A DNA stretch of 64,000 nt, from contig JAABRT010000004.1 in assembly GCA_011390805.1 (NCBI GenBank), forward strand, positions 32,718-96,717. Reading direction: 5' to 3'. The notes beneath the pieces were generated by a model, which saw only the letters and a list, made by a program, of their open reading frames with translations, was not told the DNA's origin and made no database searches. Positions 25,160-33,729 of this stretch are shown here, one piece after another; within the stretch, counting starts at the first letter, position 1, and the number at the start of each line of letters is the position of its first letter. The DNA is from Gemmatimonas sp. GTDB taxonomy: Bacteria; Gemmatimonadota; Gemmatimonadetes; Gemmatimonadales; Gemmatimonadaceae. The position numbers and the translations under genes are program-made.

Positions 25160-26176
25160 TCACCGTCGGCCGCAGCGCCTCACTGTCATTCCCGCAAGTC
25201 CAAGTCCCAACAGTGTCCACGTGGCGGGCTCCGGTACGGAGGGAGGCAGCTCGGCCGGTGCGAAGGTTTCCGTTTGCACGGCTGGACTCGCGACGTCGGG
25301 CTCGCTGAATGACAGCCGAACGGTGTTGCGCGCGTCCACAAACCCGCCGAAACCGGAAACAGTGGTTACCCAGCCGCCCACAAAAATTTGTTGCCCCGGG
25401 GTGAGTCCGCTCACGGTGAGTGTGCCAGAGGTCAAACCGCCGGTAGCACCGAAATTGTCGAAGGTGGCGTCGCCGAGCCGACGTACACCGGGCCAGTTCA
25501 AGCTGCTGCCGCCAGAGAAGCAGATAGCGCCGGAATCTTCGTTCGCGGCAAACGCACTGCAGTTGCCAAAACCGAGCTGGTCGTAGTCCGCTTCCCAGAC
25601 GAACATGCCGGTGATCACGAGTCCTTGGGGATCCATGTCGTCACGCTCATCTGCTCCCGGATTATCGATATTGAAAAACGACGGGACGCCAGCCGAGGTG
25701 AACGACAGCTCGCTGTTGAGCGTGAGCGACGTGACGCCGTCACCGACCGTGTAGCGATGCACACCGGCAAACCAGTTTTGCACGCGAGTTGTCGGCTCGG
25801 TGAACGAGTACACGCTGAGCGCCGGCAGAAACGAAGTGCCGCTACCGCTGAAGCCGGCGCGTCCCCCCGATGATGTGGCCCCGTTGGTGACCAGCTGCGT
25901 GCCCGTGTCGCCCCCGGGAAGGTCGCTATCGGTGAAGACGCGCCCGCCACCGCCGGTAAAGCGATCCTGGCATCGGAAGTCCGTGCATCCTGTGCGCACA
26001 TCGTGTCGATAGAAAAACGCAAAGTCGTTCGCTATCGGCCCAACGGGTGCAACGGGCCCCGGAGGAGTAGGGGGATCACCCGACTCGTGAGACTGCGCTT
26101 CAGCCAGCAACGGGGTGAAAAGCAACGCCGTGGCGAAGACGGCTGTCGTGCGCATGGCGCGCGGAGTGAGTCGCAT
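25160..26176 (-). CDS. PEP-CTERM sorting-domain protein
   Basis: Encodes 338 residues with a signal peptide (residues about 1-28, ending LLAEAQ) and a textbook PEP-CTERM end: VPEPATW, a hydrophobic helix (LLGLGLAGM) and an arginine-rich tail. Such proteins are cut and anchored by exosortase and are often secreted with exopolysaccharide. The central region is Gly/Ser/Asp-rich with paired Cys (GCTDFRC; NCSAF...ICFSG) and no further domain I recognise. No exosortase gene lies in the window. The ExoD-like gene downstream also points to the cell surface. Confidence 0.85.
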   Translation of the reverse strand: MRLTPRAMRTTAVFATALLFTPLLAEAQSHESGDPPTPPGPVAPVGPIANDFAFFYRHDVRTGCTDFRCQDRFTGGGGRVFTDSDLPGGDTGTQLVTNGATSSGGRAGFSGSGTSFLPALSVYSFTEPTTRVQNWFAGVHRYTVGDGVTSLTLNSELSFTSAGVPSFFNIDNPGADERDDMDPQGLVITGMFVWEADYDQLGFGNCSAFAANEDSGAICFSGGSSLNWPGVRRLGDATFDNFGATGGLTSGTLTVSGLTPGQQIFVGGWVTTVSGFGGFVDARNTVRLSFSEPDVASPAVQTETFAPAELPPSVPEPATWTLLGLGLAGMTVRRCGRR

Positions 26177-26283
26177 GGCTCTGTCTCCGATCTGATGTGA
26201 GTGCTCAGCGAGTGCGTACTTCGAAGAACCTGCGTTTTTGCGCGCTGATCGGCAACTCACCCCGTGCATTATTTGCGCAACAG

Positions 26284-29055
26284 CTATTTCGGCACGCGCT
26301 CAAACCGCCAGCTCCAGGATGACGTACTGCCATTCTTGGTTTGTGTGTAGGAGCCTTGAAGAACGCTGCGCTCGCCGGTGGATTGCACTTGCGGGCTCGC
26401 CTGAAAATCATGGGCCTGAAAAAAGATTGGCGGCCCGGAAAATACATACTCTGGAGGATCGGGTGTCCCGGCAGTAGCACAGAGTTTGTTGGTGAGACGG
26501 CGCGGTGCGATGATCGCAGCCTGGCCGTAGTACCATCGCGCTGCAGCACCGCCGTTGGGTACCTGCTCGCCGGACTTGCTCACAATGAGGAAACTGGTGT
26601 TGAACGCACCGGCTGCCAGATTTTCGGTGAGCACCGGTCCCGCCCAGCTCGCGCACGGCACTTCATTCCAGTAGGACAGCGTGCCCGAGACCACGCGATA
26701 TATGCGCCATCCGTCAGCGGTTACGAACGTCGGATCAAACTCCCACCGCACATTGGTTGCTTCGAAACGTATGACTCCACGGTCGGCCCCTTGCGGTGAA
26801 ACGTGCTGTCCGCTCACTGATCCGATCCACACGCCAGGCGGTTCAATCACCTCTGCCGTGTCTGCCGCCAATGCCGCCGTATCCGATGAACTGCGCAGCG
26901 TCGCTATCACTGTGTAGTCGCCCGATTCGCCATACATGTGTGTGGCCGATGTGAGCCCCGGGATTTCATCGCTCGTGCCGTCACCCCAATCCCAATGCAT
27001 CACAAAACCGTCCTCGGGGGGGGGAGCCAGTATTGCCTTCATTTCAACCGACGCATCGTCGTTGATTTCGACCGTGTCCTTCTCGAGCGCAAAGCTGCCG
27101 CGTGTGACGCTGAAGCGCAGCGGTAGAACCTGACGGCCGGTGACGTTGTCGATCACCACGCCTTCTACCGTAACCGTCTCCCCTTCGGCGGCGCCTTGCA
27201 CGCCCGGCAGACTCTCGATAGCCACAGACTCGGTTGCCGGAACGCTGAGCGCTTCAGTACCGCCGCCGGGTGCGTAAAAACTCAACATCACGCGGGCAAG
27301 TTCACTGCCTGCAAGCTTGAAGCTGGCGACTGTATCGAACACAACAACTGGACCGCTCACTGAGGAATACGTGCTGGCGGCAAGGCGACGCGCCATGAGC
27401 TCCAGGGGCGACGAGTTCGTCTCGCGCCACAGCGCGTTGTTGAGCGACTGCCGTTGCTCTCCCTCGGCCCGCATCGCCTGCTCCAGTCTGGCAAGCATTG
27501 TACGGGCGGCGCTGACATCCATGAGCGCGCTCGGCACTGCGAGAATCTCATCGCGCACCGTTTCTGACGCATCGCTTGCCAGCGCCTTGCTCTGCACAGC
27601 GTCAAAGCCGTTTGCGCCGAGCGTGAGTTTGAAGAACGACGCAGCGGAGCTGGCGGCCGGATTCAGAAAGTTGAAGTTGCCCTCGGCGTCGGTGCTTGTG
27701 GCTACGCCCCACGCCTGTTGCCCGCGATCGTCAATGTCTGCGCCCTGTGACAATTTGAGAAACAGCTGAGGGCGACCGGTGAGCGCCATTGCGGCTGCAA
27801 TGTTGGTGGCGTTGAGCTTGTCGCGCAGCGCCTTGGGCGGTGGGGCCGTCTGTGCAGCCATTCCCGATGAAGACACGACGATTGGCCGCATGTTTCGGAT
27901 GGCGTTCAATGCAATTTCGTGTTGCTTCTGCAGACGCGACGTGATGATCACCGTGGCCAGCGGCGCGGTGTCCGCGTAAAACCACGCCGAGCGGCGTCGC
28001 ACCAGCGATTGCAGATCAAAATCGCGCTCCACTGCGGCGAGCAGCAGTGCCGGAATGGCGCTGCCGTGTCCACGGGGAAAGAGCGCCGAGCCATCTTCCG
28101 GTACCGGCCAGGCGTGACGCGCTGCATTGAGTGTTGACGAAACGGAGCGAAGTGCTTCAGGTGATAGTTCCACGCGATAGAGCACAGAAGGATCAGGAGA
28201 CTGCTGCCACGAAAATCCTGCCGGTGATGCTGCGATTCGTCCAGCCGAAGCGTCTGAGCGGAACAGGCGCGCATCGAGATGTTGCGTGATCACGGTGACT
28301 GATGTCGAGTCACGATCAATGAGAGGCAGCAAGTCAAAGTCACCGGTGCCCGGATTCACAAGTGCAATCACGACCACGTTGTCAGGCTGCGCGGACACCG
28401 GCACGCGCATCGTGAGCATCTGTCCGCCGCGCGTTCGTCCAGCTACGCCTTCGATTGCCAGACCCGGTCCAATCACAGTTGCGCCGCGCGGGAAGGAGCG
28501 CGCCGGTGCGCTATCGGTGGACACGCGCCAGGTCGTGGTGCCGTCAAAGGAACCCGATGGAATGTTAAGAGCGAGTCCCTCGAAGGGGTGTCCCGGAATA
28601 TCGAGTGTGATGGTGCCGCCGGTGGCGGGCACGGTCTGCTCGATTTCCTGCGGAATCGGCGGCACGAACACCGGGGCGCTGCCTTCGATGGATCCCACGG
28701 CTGCGATCACCTGCGTGGACCCGGGCGCGATGGCGGTGATGATGGCCGTATTGCCGGAACCGCTCACTGTGGCGATAGCGGAGTTGGCGCTGCGCCAGGT
28801 GACCGTGCCGGTTGCTCCTGCAGGTTCAAGTGTCGCTACAACGGTATCAACGTCGGTAATCGACCCGAACGCGACGGTGCTCGGCGTGAGTGCAATGCCG
28901 GTGACCGCAGGGGGCGGCGCCGGTGCTGGTGGTGGCGCCGGCGGTGGTGGCGTGGGCGGCGCCACCGGAGGTGTATCGCTGCCGCCACCGCAGGCCAGTA
29001 ACAGGCTGGCGCCGCATGCGCTGAGCAGGAGTCGGAGATGGGAAAGTTGCGTCAT
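26284..29055 (-). CDS. Large lipoprotein with Ig-like and PKD domains
   Basis: Encodes 923 residues. The lipobox LLLACGGG is followed by a Pro-rich linker (about 30-50), a bacterial Ig-like (Big_2) domain (about 50-120: VTGIALTPSTVAFG, ATVTWRSANSAIATVSG pattern), a ZU5-like beta region (TGGTITLDIPG), a large middle part without a recognised domain and a PKD domain (about 665-720: WDWGDGTSDEI, GESGDYTVIATL). The C-terminal 170 residues are unassigned. It is probably displayed on the outer membrane. A run of nine Cs in the coding strand (Pro codons) lies just before the PKD core and is a possible slippage site. Confidence 0.8.
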   Translation of the reverse strand: MTQLSHLRLLLSACGASLLLACGGGSDTPPVAPPTPPPPAPPPAPAPPPAVTGIALTPSTVAFGSITDVDTVVATLEPAGATGTVTWRSANSAIATVSGSGNTAIITAIAPGSTQVIAAVGSIEGSAPVFVPPIPQEIEQTVPATGGTITLDIPGHPFEGLALNIPSGSFDGTTTWRVSTDSAPARSFPRGATVIGPGLAIEGVAGRTRGGQMLTMRVPVSAQPDNVVVIALVNPGTGDFDLLPLIDRDSTSVTVITQHLDARLFRSDASAGRIAASPAGFSWQQSPDPSVLYRVELSPEALRSVSSTLNAARHAWPVPEDGSALFPRGHGSAIPALLLAAVERDFDLQSLVRRRSAWFYADTAPLATVIITSRLQKQHEIALNAIRNMRPIVVSSSGMAAQTAPPPKALRDKLNATNIAAAMALTGRPQLFLKLSQGADIDDRGQQAWGVATSTDAEGNFNFLNPAASSAASFFKLTLGANGFDAVQSKALASDASETVRDEILAVPSALMDVSAARTMLARLEQAMRAEGEQRQSLNNALWRETNSSPLELMARRLAASTYSSVSGPVVVFDTVASFKLAGSELARVMLSFYAPGGGTEALSVPATESVAIESLPGVQGAAEGETVTVEGVVIDNVTGRQVLPLRFSVTRGSFALEKDTVEINDDASVEMKAILAPPPEDGFVMHWDWGDGTSDEIPGLTSATHMYGESGDYTVIATLRSSSDTAALAADTAEVIEPPGVWIGSVSGQHVSPQGADRGVIRFEATNVRWEFDPTFVTADGWRIYRVVSGTLSYWNEVPCASWAGPVLTENLAAGAFNTSFLIVSKSGEQVPNGGAAARWYYGQAAIIAPRRLTNKLCATAGTPDPPEYVFSGPPIFFQAHDFQASPQVQSTGERSVLQGSYTQTKNGSTSSWSWRFERVPK

Positions 29056-29109
29056 GCGTATGACGCGGGAAACGAGGGCGTGCAGGGCTCACCCCCCGAC
29101 TCCGCTGGT

Positions 29110-29505
29110 TCACGCCACGGCCGTTGCCTCCAGCTCAATCATGAGCTCCGGTTCAAATAGCCGGGCCACGCCCAGCAGTGTACACGAGGGCTTGCACCCA
29201 TCTTCGGCGTAGATGGGCACAAGTTGTTCGATGGCCGCCATGAAGGCGTCTACATCGGTGGTGTACATGTTGAGCCGTACAATGTTTGTCGGTGCCATGT
29301 CCGACGCGGCAAGCGCATCCTTGAGATTTGACCACGCGAGCTTGAACTGGGCCACAATGTCTCCCGCGTGCATGGGAGTGCCGTCGGCCGCGTTAGCCGT
29401 TTGGCCGGACAGGTATAACACGCGTTGCCCACCGGTGACCTCAATGCCGTGATTGATGTTGAAGCCCTGCAGCCAATCGGTGGGGTTGATCTCTCGTTTT
29501 TGCAC
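29110..29505 (-). CDS. Rid-family (YjgF/YER057c/UK114) protein
   Basis: Encodes 131 residues with the Rid fold: VLYLSGQTANAADG, the GDIVAQFKLAWSNLKDALAASDMAPTNIVRLNMYTTD core (positions about 48-85) and the closing LMIELEATAVA strand. RidA proper deaminates reactive enamines using an arginine in the (A)RS motif; here that stretch reads KPSCTLLGVARL, so the catalytic arginine is missing. It therefore belongs to a non-RidA branch, with unknown activity. Single gene, divergent from the propeller protein gene. Confidence 0.85.
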   Translation of the reverse strand: MQKREINPTDWLQGFNINHGIEVTGGQRVLYLSGQTANAADGTPMHAGDIVAQFKLAWSNLKDALAASDMAPTNIVRLNMYTTDVDAFMAAIEQLVPIYAEDGCKPSCTLLGVARLFEPELMIELEATAVA

Positions 29506-29656
29506 GCCGCGCCTCGCATGTACGTGGGGATGAACTACACAACGATGATGTCGCGACCAGCTTGCGTTGTGACGGTCACTCCGTCAAGCCGCGGCAGTTG
29601 GCCTGAGCAGTGCTCTGTTGCGCAAAACGCGCCGTGGCAGCAACCTTCAACGCATC

Positions 29657-30754
29657 ATGCCTCGCTTCAGACGGTTAGTACTTGCGCTGATCGCATCGGT
29701 TTGGGCGTCGCTGGTATCGGCCCAGCAACCTGAGCGCATCCCCGACGCGGTGTCGTGCGCGCAGTGCGCAATCTCCTTGTCCGCGCAAACGTTTCTGCGC
29801 GTGCCAGGCGCTCACGCACTCACCGGCGCGCCGTATCGCCTGCGGGTAGATGCGCAATCTCGCATCTGGATGCTCGAGGGCAACTCGATCTTGGTGTTTG
29901 ACCGAACCGGGCGGTTTCGGCAGGCGATTGGTCGACGTGGACGGGGACCGGGCGAGTATGAGAGCACCAGCGACGTGCTGAGTCTGCCCGGTGATTCCAT
30001 GCTCATACTCGACCCGCTCAGCGCGCGTGCGTCGGTGCTTTCACCTGAACTCAAGTATGTGCGCAGCATGTCCTACCCATTCATGTTCGGTCGTGGCGTG
30101 GTACTTCGATGGCCCGACAGCGTATTGGTGAGTGGCAGAACGTCTGGTCCACGTGCATCTGTAGAGCCGCTCTACCTGATGAACTTTGCGCAGCCGAGCG
30201 TGCGCGCAACCAGAAACTTCGGTTCAGTGGGCGGCGTGCTCAGGCCGGGCTATTCGCGCGACATCACACAACACATCAATCGCAACGCGCGCGGCGAAGT
30301 GATCACGGTTGACCACGCCGCTTACGACATCACAATCTGGAGCAAGCTCGGCGCGGACCGCAAACAGCTGCAGCGCCGGCCATCGTGGTTTGCAGCACCG
30401 TCAACACAAGGAATAGGTCCCAACTCGCCGCCACCTCCAGCCATCAGCGGAACATGGGTGGATGCGTCCGGACTGTTGTGGGTAGCGACCAGCGTGCCCG
30501 CACCAGGATGGAAATCAGCGTGGAGTGGAATGGCGCTCACAGGAGGTGAGATCAAGGTCAGCTCCATCGCAGTCGAACTGCTTTACGACACCGTACTTGA
30601 AGTCATCGACCCCGTGAAAGCGCGCGTGGTCGCTCGTGCGCAATTGAACGGTTGGATTCTTGACGTATTGCCGGGCACACGACTTGTGAAGTACAGCGTG
30701 GATATCACGGGTGAGCCACGGGTGGGAATCATCGATGCGAAGTTGGTGCGGTGA
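29657..30754 (+). CDS. Secreted 6-bladed beta-propeller protein
   Basis: Encodes 365 residues. The signal peptide (MPRFRRLVLAL to VSAQ, about 24 residues) fixes the start; codons further upstream are not signal-like. Repeated blade motifs are present, such as YRLRVDAQSRIWMLEGNSILVFDRTG and GRFRQAIGRRGRGPGEY (positions about 60-110), the latter a common 6-bladed-family motif. CAQC near residue 33 may form a disulfide. The function is unknown; it may bind ligand or protein at the cell surface. The related fragment at the left window edge suggests a family in this genome. Confidence 0.8.
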   Translation: MPRFRRLVLALIASVWASLVSAQQPERIPDAVSCAQCAISLSAQTFLRVPGAHALTGAPYRLRVDAQSRIWMLEGNSILVFDRTGRFRQAIGRRGRGPGEYESTSDVLSLPGDSMLILDPLSARASVLSPELKYVRSMSYPFMFGRGVVLRWPDSVLVSGRTSGPRASVEPLYLMNFAQPSVRATRNFGSVGGVLRPGYSRDITQHINRNARGEVITVDHAAYDITIWSKLGADRKQLQRRPSWFAAPSTQGIGPNSPPPPAISGTWVDASGLLWVATSVPAPGWKSAWSGMALTGGEIKVSSIAVELLYDTVLEVIDPVKARVVARAQLNGWILDVLPGTRLVKYSVDITGEPRVGIIDAKLVR

Positions 30755-30761
30755 CTTGTTT

Positions 30762-31649
30762 TCAGTACGTTTCCAGTGCGGCCACCGAAACGCCAAGCGT
30801 CTTGGCAATGATTGATAAGGTCGAGTTATGCGGCCGTGAGACCTCGTTCCGCTCTATTCGGGCGATTGCTTTTGCCGTGAGACCGTCAAAGTCCTCACGC
30901 GAAAGCCCGCGCTGCAGCCGCAGGCGCCTGATGGAGGCGCCCAGCGAGTTGTCTTTCTCCAACGCTCGCTTTTTTGCACTGCGACGGTAGGTCGCGTCGA
31001 ATTCGTAAAGAATCGAATCTGCTGATGCTTCAAACTCTCCGAGTCGAACCGTCTGTCCATAGTCAGTGACTTCCAACGCACGTACATTCACTTTGGCTTT
31101 CGAGTTCTGATTTGCGAACCACGCCCTTGGAACAACAAGTGGTTCGACGTTGCCACGATAGAGAAGTACCGCGTCGCCTGTTTGGTCGTATGCACCACCA
31201 ATGAACAGCTCCTCTCTGTTGGGCGATACTAGGACCTCTGCGAGCTCTTCGTTAGGGAGAAGTTTCAGACTGTCGGAGGCGGTTACTACATAGCGAAAGT
31301 AGGCGCTGTACAGCTGGTGCGTGATTTCCTCCGTTTCATCCAGCACTAAAAGGCGACGATCACCAGTGCCTGCCGGCGGCTCACCAGCCAGAGCGGCCAT
31401 CGAACCCGACTCGCCAGCAATCCAAACGGACTGCCCCTTCGCGGCGCGAAACTCTTCCCTTATCGCGCGATTTGTGCTGACTCGGCGATAAGCTAATCCG
31501 GGCGCAGAGCGGGCCGCGGGAAACTTCCTGGCTGACAACGAGACCAGGTAGACGAGGCTCGCCTCCTGCGTACCCGCAGCACGCAAGCCCGACACGTTCT
31601 TCACCCGGCTTTTTTGAGCTGCTCGCTTGCCTGTCTTATTTGCTGTCAT
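30762..31649 (-). CDS. Unknown protein with C-terminal XRE-type HTH
   Basis: Encodes 295 residues. Residues about 235-292 form a helix-turn-helix (SLGASIRRLRLQRGLSREDF, then AKAIARIERNEV and IIAKTLGVS). The middle part (about 165-235) shows strands PLVVPRAWF and VTDYGQTVRLGEFEASADSILYEFD, weakly like DUF2442. The N-terminal 150 residues are unknown. Base composition is visibly lower in GC than its neighbours, suggesting transfer. It starts inside the 3' end of the 96-residue gene upstream (14-base overlap) with AGGA upstream of the ATG, a toxin-antitoxin-like coupling, but no known toxin family is recognised. Confidence 0.65.
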   Translation of the reverse strand: MTANKTGKRAAQKSRVKNVSGLRAAGTQEASLVYLVSLSARKFPAARSAPGLAYRRVSTNRAIREEFRAAKGQSVWIAGESGSMAALAGEPPAGTGDRRLLVLDETEEITHQLYSAYFRYVVTASDSLKLLPNEELAEVLVSPNREELFIGGAYDQTGDAVLLYRGNVEPLVVPRAWFANQNSKAKVNVRALEVTDYGQTVRLGEFEASADSILYEFDATYRRSAKKRALEKDNSLGASIRRLRLQRGLSREDFDGLTAKAIARIERNEVSRPHNSTLSIIAKTLGVSVAALETY

Positions 31650-31926
31650 GATCTCGTCCTGAGTAGACCGGGTTTTCCGGGTACAGCTTATCCCATTCTA
31701 CGACAAACTCCTCTGTCCGAGCGAGAAGGTCATCGAAAAGCTTTCCGGGAGCATCGCGATGCGGAGGATCGCCATCGAGAAACTCCTGCTCACGCAGTCC
31801 GAAGCGCCAACACCTCGTCTTATGCAAAAGCGAAACATGGGGAGGTTCCACGCGCTCTTTATCCCTGATTTTCAGCTTCCAACCGCGTTTGTCGTACGGC
31901 GCTGGAACGGAAAACTCTATTGCCAT
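31636..31926 (-). CDS. Small unknown protein, partner of the HTH gene
   Basis: Encodes 96 residues. The sequence is charged and soluble, with KIRDKERVEPPHVSLL and WRFGLREQEFLDGDPP (the PPHV plus GLR/FLD pattern is weakly reminiscent of DUF4160 proteins, which pair with DUF2442 proteins). The C-terminus is an acidic helix. The start is the ATG at 31926; an earlier in-frame start gives an unlikely extension. First gene of a two-gene unit with the HTH protein. A toxin or modified-nucleotide-binding role would be a guess. Confidence 0.6.
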   Translation of the reverse strand: MAIEFSVPAPYDKRGWKLKIRDKERVEPPHVSLLHKTRCWRFGLREQEFLDGDPPHRDAPGKLFDDLLARTEEFVVEWDKLYPENPVYSGRDHDSK

Positions 31927-31966
31927 GTGGCTGCTCGACCGTATTAACACGCCAATTCAAAAAATA

Positions 31967-32000
31967 ATGTCCCTTTCTAACATTTGCAAGAAAGGGACAT
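31967..32000 (-). terminator. Intrinsic terminator of the M28 peptidase gene
   Basis: Arms ATGTCCCTTTCT and AGAAAGGGACAT pair perfectly over 12 bases with a 10-base loop. On the minus strand the stem is followed by TATTTTTTGAATT, a T-rich tail. It lies directly after the M28 gene and before the small unknown gene, so it also separates the islet from its upstream neighbour. Confidence 0.85.
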
Positions 32001-32010
32001 AAACGCGCCC

Positions 32011-33645
32011 CTACCGCAACCGAGGATTCGTCTTCCGAGGCGCCGCCTGACACGCGGGCCACGCCATCGCGCCCGGCGCCCTTCCGCCCGCCTGTGCACG
32101 CGCGGCCACATCTACTCGCTCGCGCGAAACCTTCTCGGGGTCTTCACTCGCGAGATACGCAAACATCGCGGCGATTGTGGCGTTGCCCTTGAGTTCGTCG
32201 AACACAAGTTTGTCGTACGTATCGCGGTTGGTGTGCCAGGTGTACTGCCCATAGTTCCAGCCGTGTGCACCCAGACCGAATGCCGGTACACCGTGACACG
32301 CAAACGATGCATCGTCGCTGCCGCCGCCGCTGGGACTGCCGGGACCGGCAAAGTTGATCTGCGTTTTGAACTCGCTCGGCAACTTGTCCATCCAAGCATT
32401 GATGTGCCTGGGCGAGTTGGCCATGCCGCCACCGCCAATGCGCACAATGCGACCGGTGCCATTGTCCTGATTGAACACCGCCTGAATGCCGTCGAGCATG
32501 TCAGCGTTGTCCTCGGTAAACGCGCGTGAACCCACCAGTCCTTTCTCTTCGGCCGTCCAATGGCCCACGAGGATGCTGCGCTTGGGATTGGGATACGCGA
32601 GTTTAAGAATGCGCATTGCTTCCATCATGGTGAGCGTACCGGTGCCGTTGTCGGTAGCACCTGAACCGCCGTCCCACGAATCGAAGTGTGCAGACAGCAC
32701 TACATACTCATCCGGCAACTCGCTGCCGCGAATCACACCAATCGTATTGAAAATGGGCTGCTCACCAAGCAACTCAGCGTCGGCATCCACGCGCAGTGTG
32801 GGCTTCTGATTGTTGTCGGCCAGACGGAATACGAGCCCGTAATCCTCACATGACAACGCGAGTGCGGGTGTGCGCGTGTTGTAGCTCTCGAACACATCAA
32901 TGCTGCCCCACGCATCTTTGGGACGCGATGTAACAACACCCGCAGCACCGGCTTCTTCCAGACGAATGCCGAGCGTACCTGAGCCGAGTGCCAGCGAATA
33001 GCCGGTGCCGCGAACGCTGCTGCCGCCCCATTCGCTGCGGACCGCGCGCAGCTCGGCGTCCATGCGTGCCTTCACTTCGGGCGTTGCGTTGGCGGTCCAG
33101 TTTTCTACCGGACGACAGGTTGGAAGCGGTGCCGACACGAGCACAAACTTGCCCCGCGCCTGAGGCAACCAGCGCACAAACTCGGCGCTGTCCGCAAAAC
33201 GAGGCAGCACGATCGCTTCAGCTTCGACCGGCTGTCCGCCGGTGCCGGGGCTGTACGCGAGCATCGTGCCTTCGAGCGAACGCACACGCGGTGTGCGCAG
33301 ATCGATGTGCGAATGTCCACGCCGCCAGCCGCGCCACGTGCCCACCTGTTCATTGCGCGCAGTGATGCCCCAGTCGGTGTACGTCTTCACTACCCAGTCA
33401 TTAGCGGCCCTCTGCTGGGGTGTGCCGCTGAGTCGCGGACCGAGCGAATCAAGAAACACCTGCGCGAGCTGCTGCACGCGCGAGCTGTCCATGCCGAGCG
33501 CCCACAGGCGTTTGATCACCGGGTCTTCGGTGGGGAAGGTTTGTGCTGGCAGGTAGGCGGGCGCGGCCAGGCTCAAGGAGAGCGCGAAGGCTGTGCACAG
33601 GCTACCCAGTATCAAAGTGCGGCCGCGAGCAGGAGTCATTTTCAT
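32011..33645 (-). CDS. Secreted M28 family aminopeptidase-like protein
   Basis: Encodes 544 residues with a signal peptide (hydrophobic about 10-28, ending LPAQ). A PA insert (about 120-290) precedes the M28 core. Zinc ligands can be followed: H320 in LSAHFDSWDGG, the aspartate in SGATDNGTG, the EE pair in WTAEEKG, a later Asp, and the histidine in YTWHTNRDTYD. Such enzymes release amino acids from peptides outside the cytoplasm. The ATG at 33645 is preferred over the one at 33639. It ends at a clear intrinsic terminator. Confidence 0.9.
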   Translation of the reverse strand: MKMTPARGRTLILGSLCTAFALSLSLAAPAYLPAQTFPTEDPVIKRLWALGMDSSRVQQLAQVFLDSLGPRLSGTPQQRAANDWVVKTYTDWGITARNEQVGTWRGWRRGHSHIDLRTPRVRSLEGTMLAYSPGTGGQPVEAEAIVLPRFADSAEFVRWLPQARGKFVLVSAPLPTCRPVENWTANATPEVKARMDAELRAVRSEWGGSSVRGTGYSLALGSGTLGIRLEEAGAAGVVTSRPKDAWGSIDVFESYNTRTPALALSCEDYGLVFRLADNNQKPTLRVDADAELLGEQPIFNTIGVIRGSELPDEYVVLSAHFDSWDGGSGATDNGTGTLTMMEAMRILKLAYPNPKRSILVGHWTAEEKGLVGSRAFTEDNADMLDGIQAVFNQDNGTGRIVRIGGGGMANSPRHINAWMDKLPSEFKTQINFAGPGSPSGGGSDDASFACHGVPAFGLGAHGWNYGQYTWHTNRDTYDKLVFDELKGNATIAAMFAYLASEDPEKVSRERVDVAARAQAGGRAPGAMAWPACQAAPRKTNPRLR

Positions 33646-33729
33646 GATCTGGCAGGTGAGAATGGGCAATGCGAATGAATGGACACCCGTATACTGGTGT
33701 ATGCGCCGCTAATAGGACAACGTTGTCAG

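Noticed and set aside
30762..31926. Prophage or transposon remnant
   Set aside because: No integrase, transposase, terminal repeats or target duplications are visible; lower GC alone is not enough.
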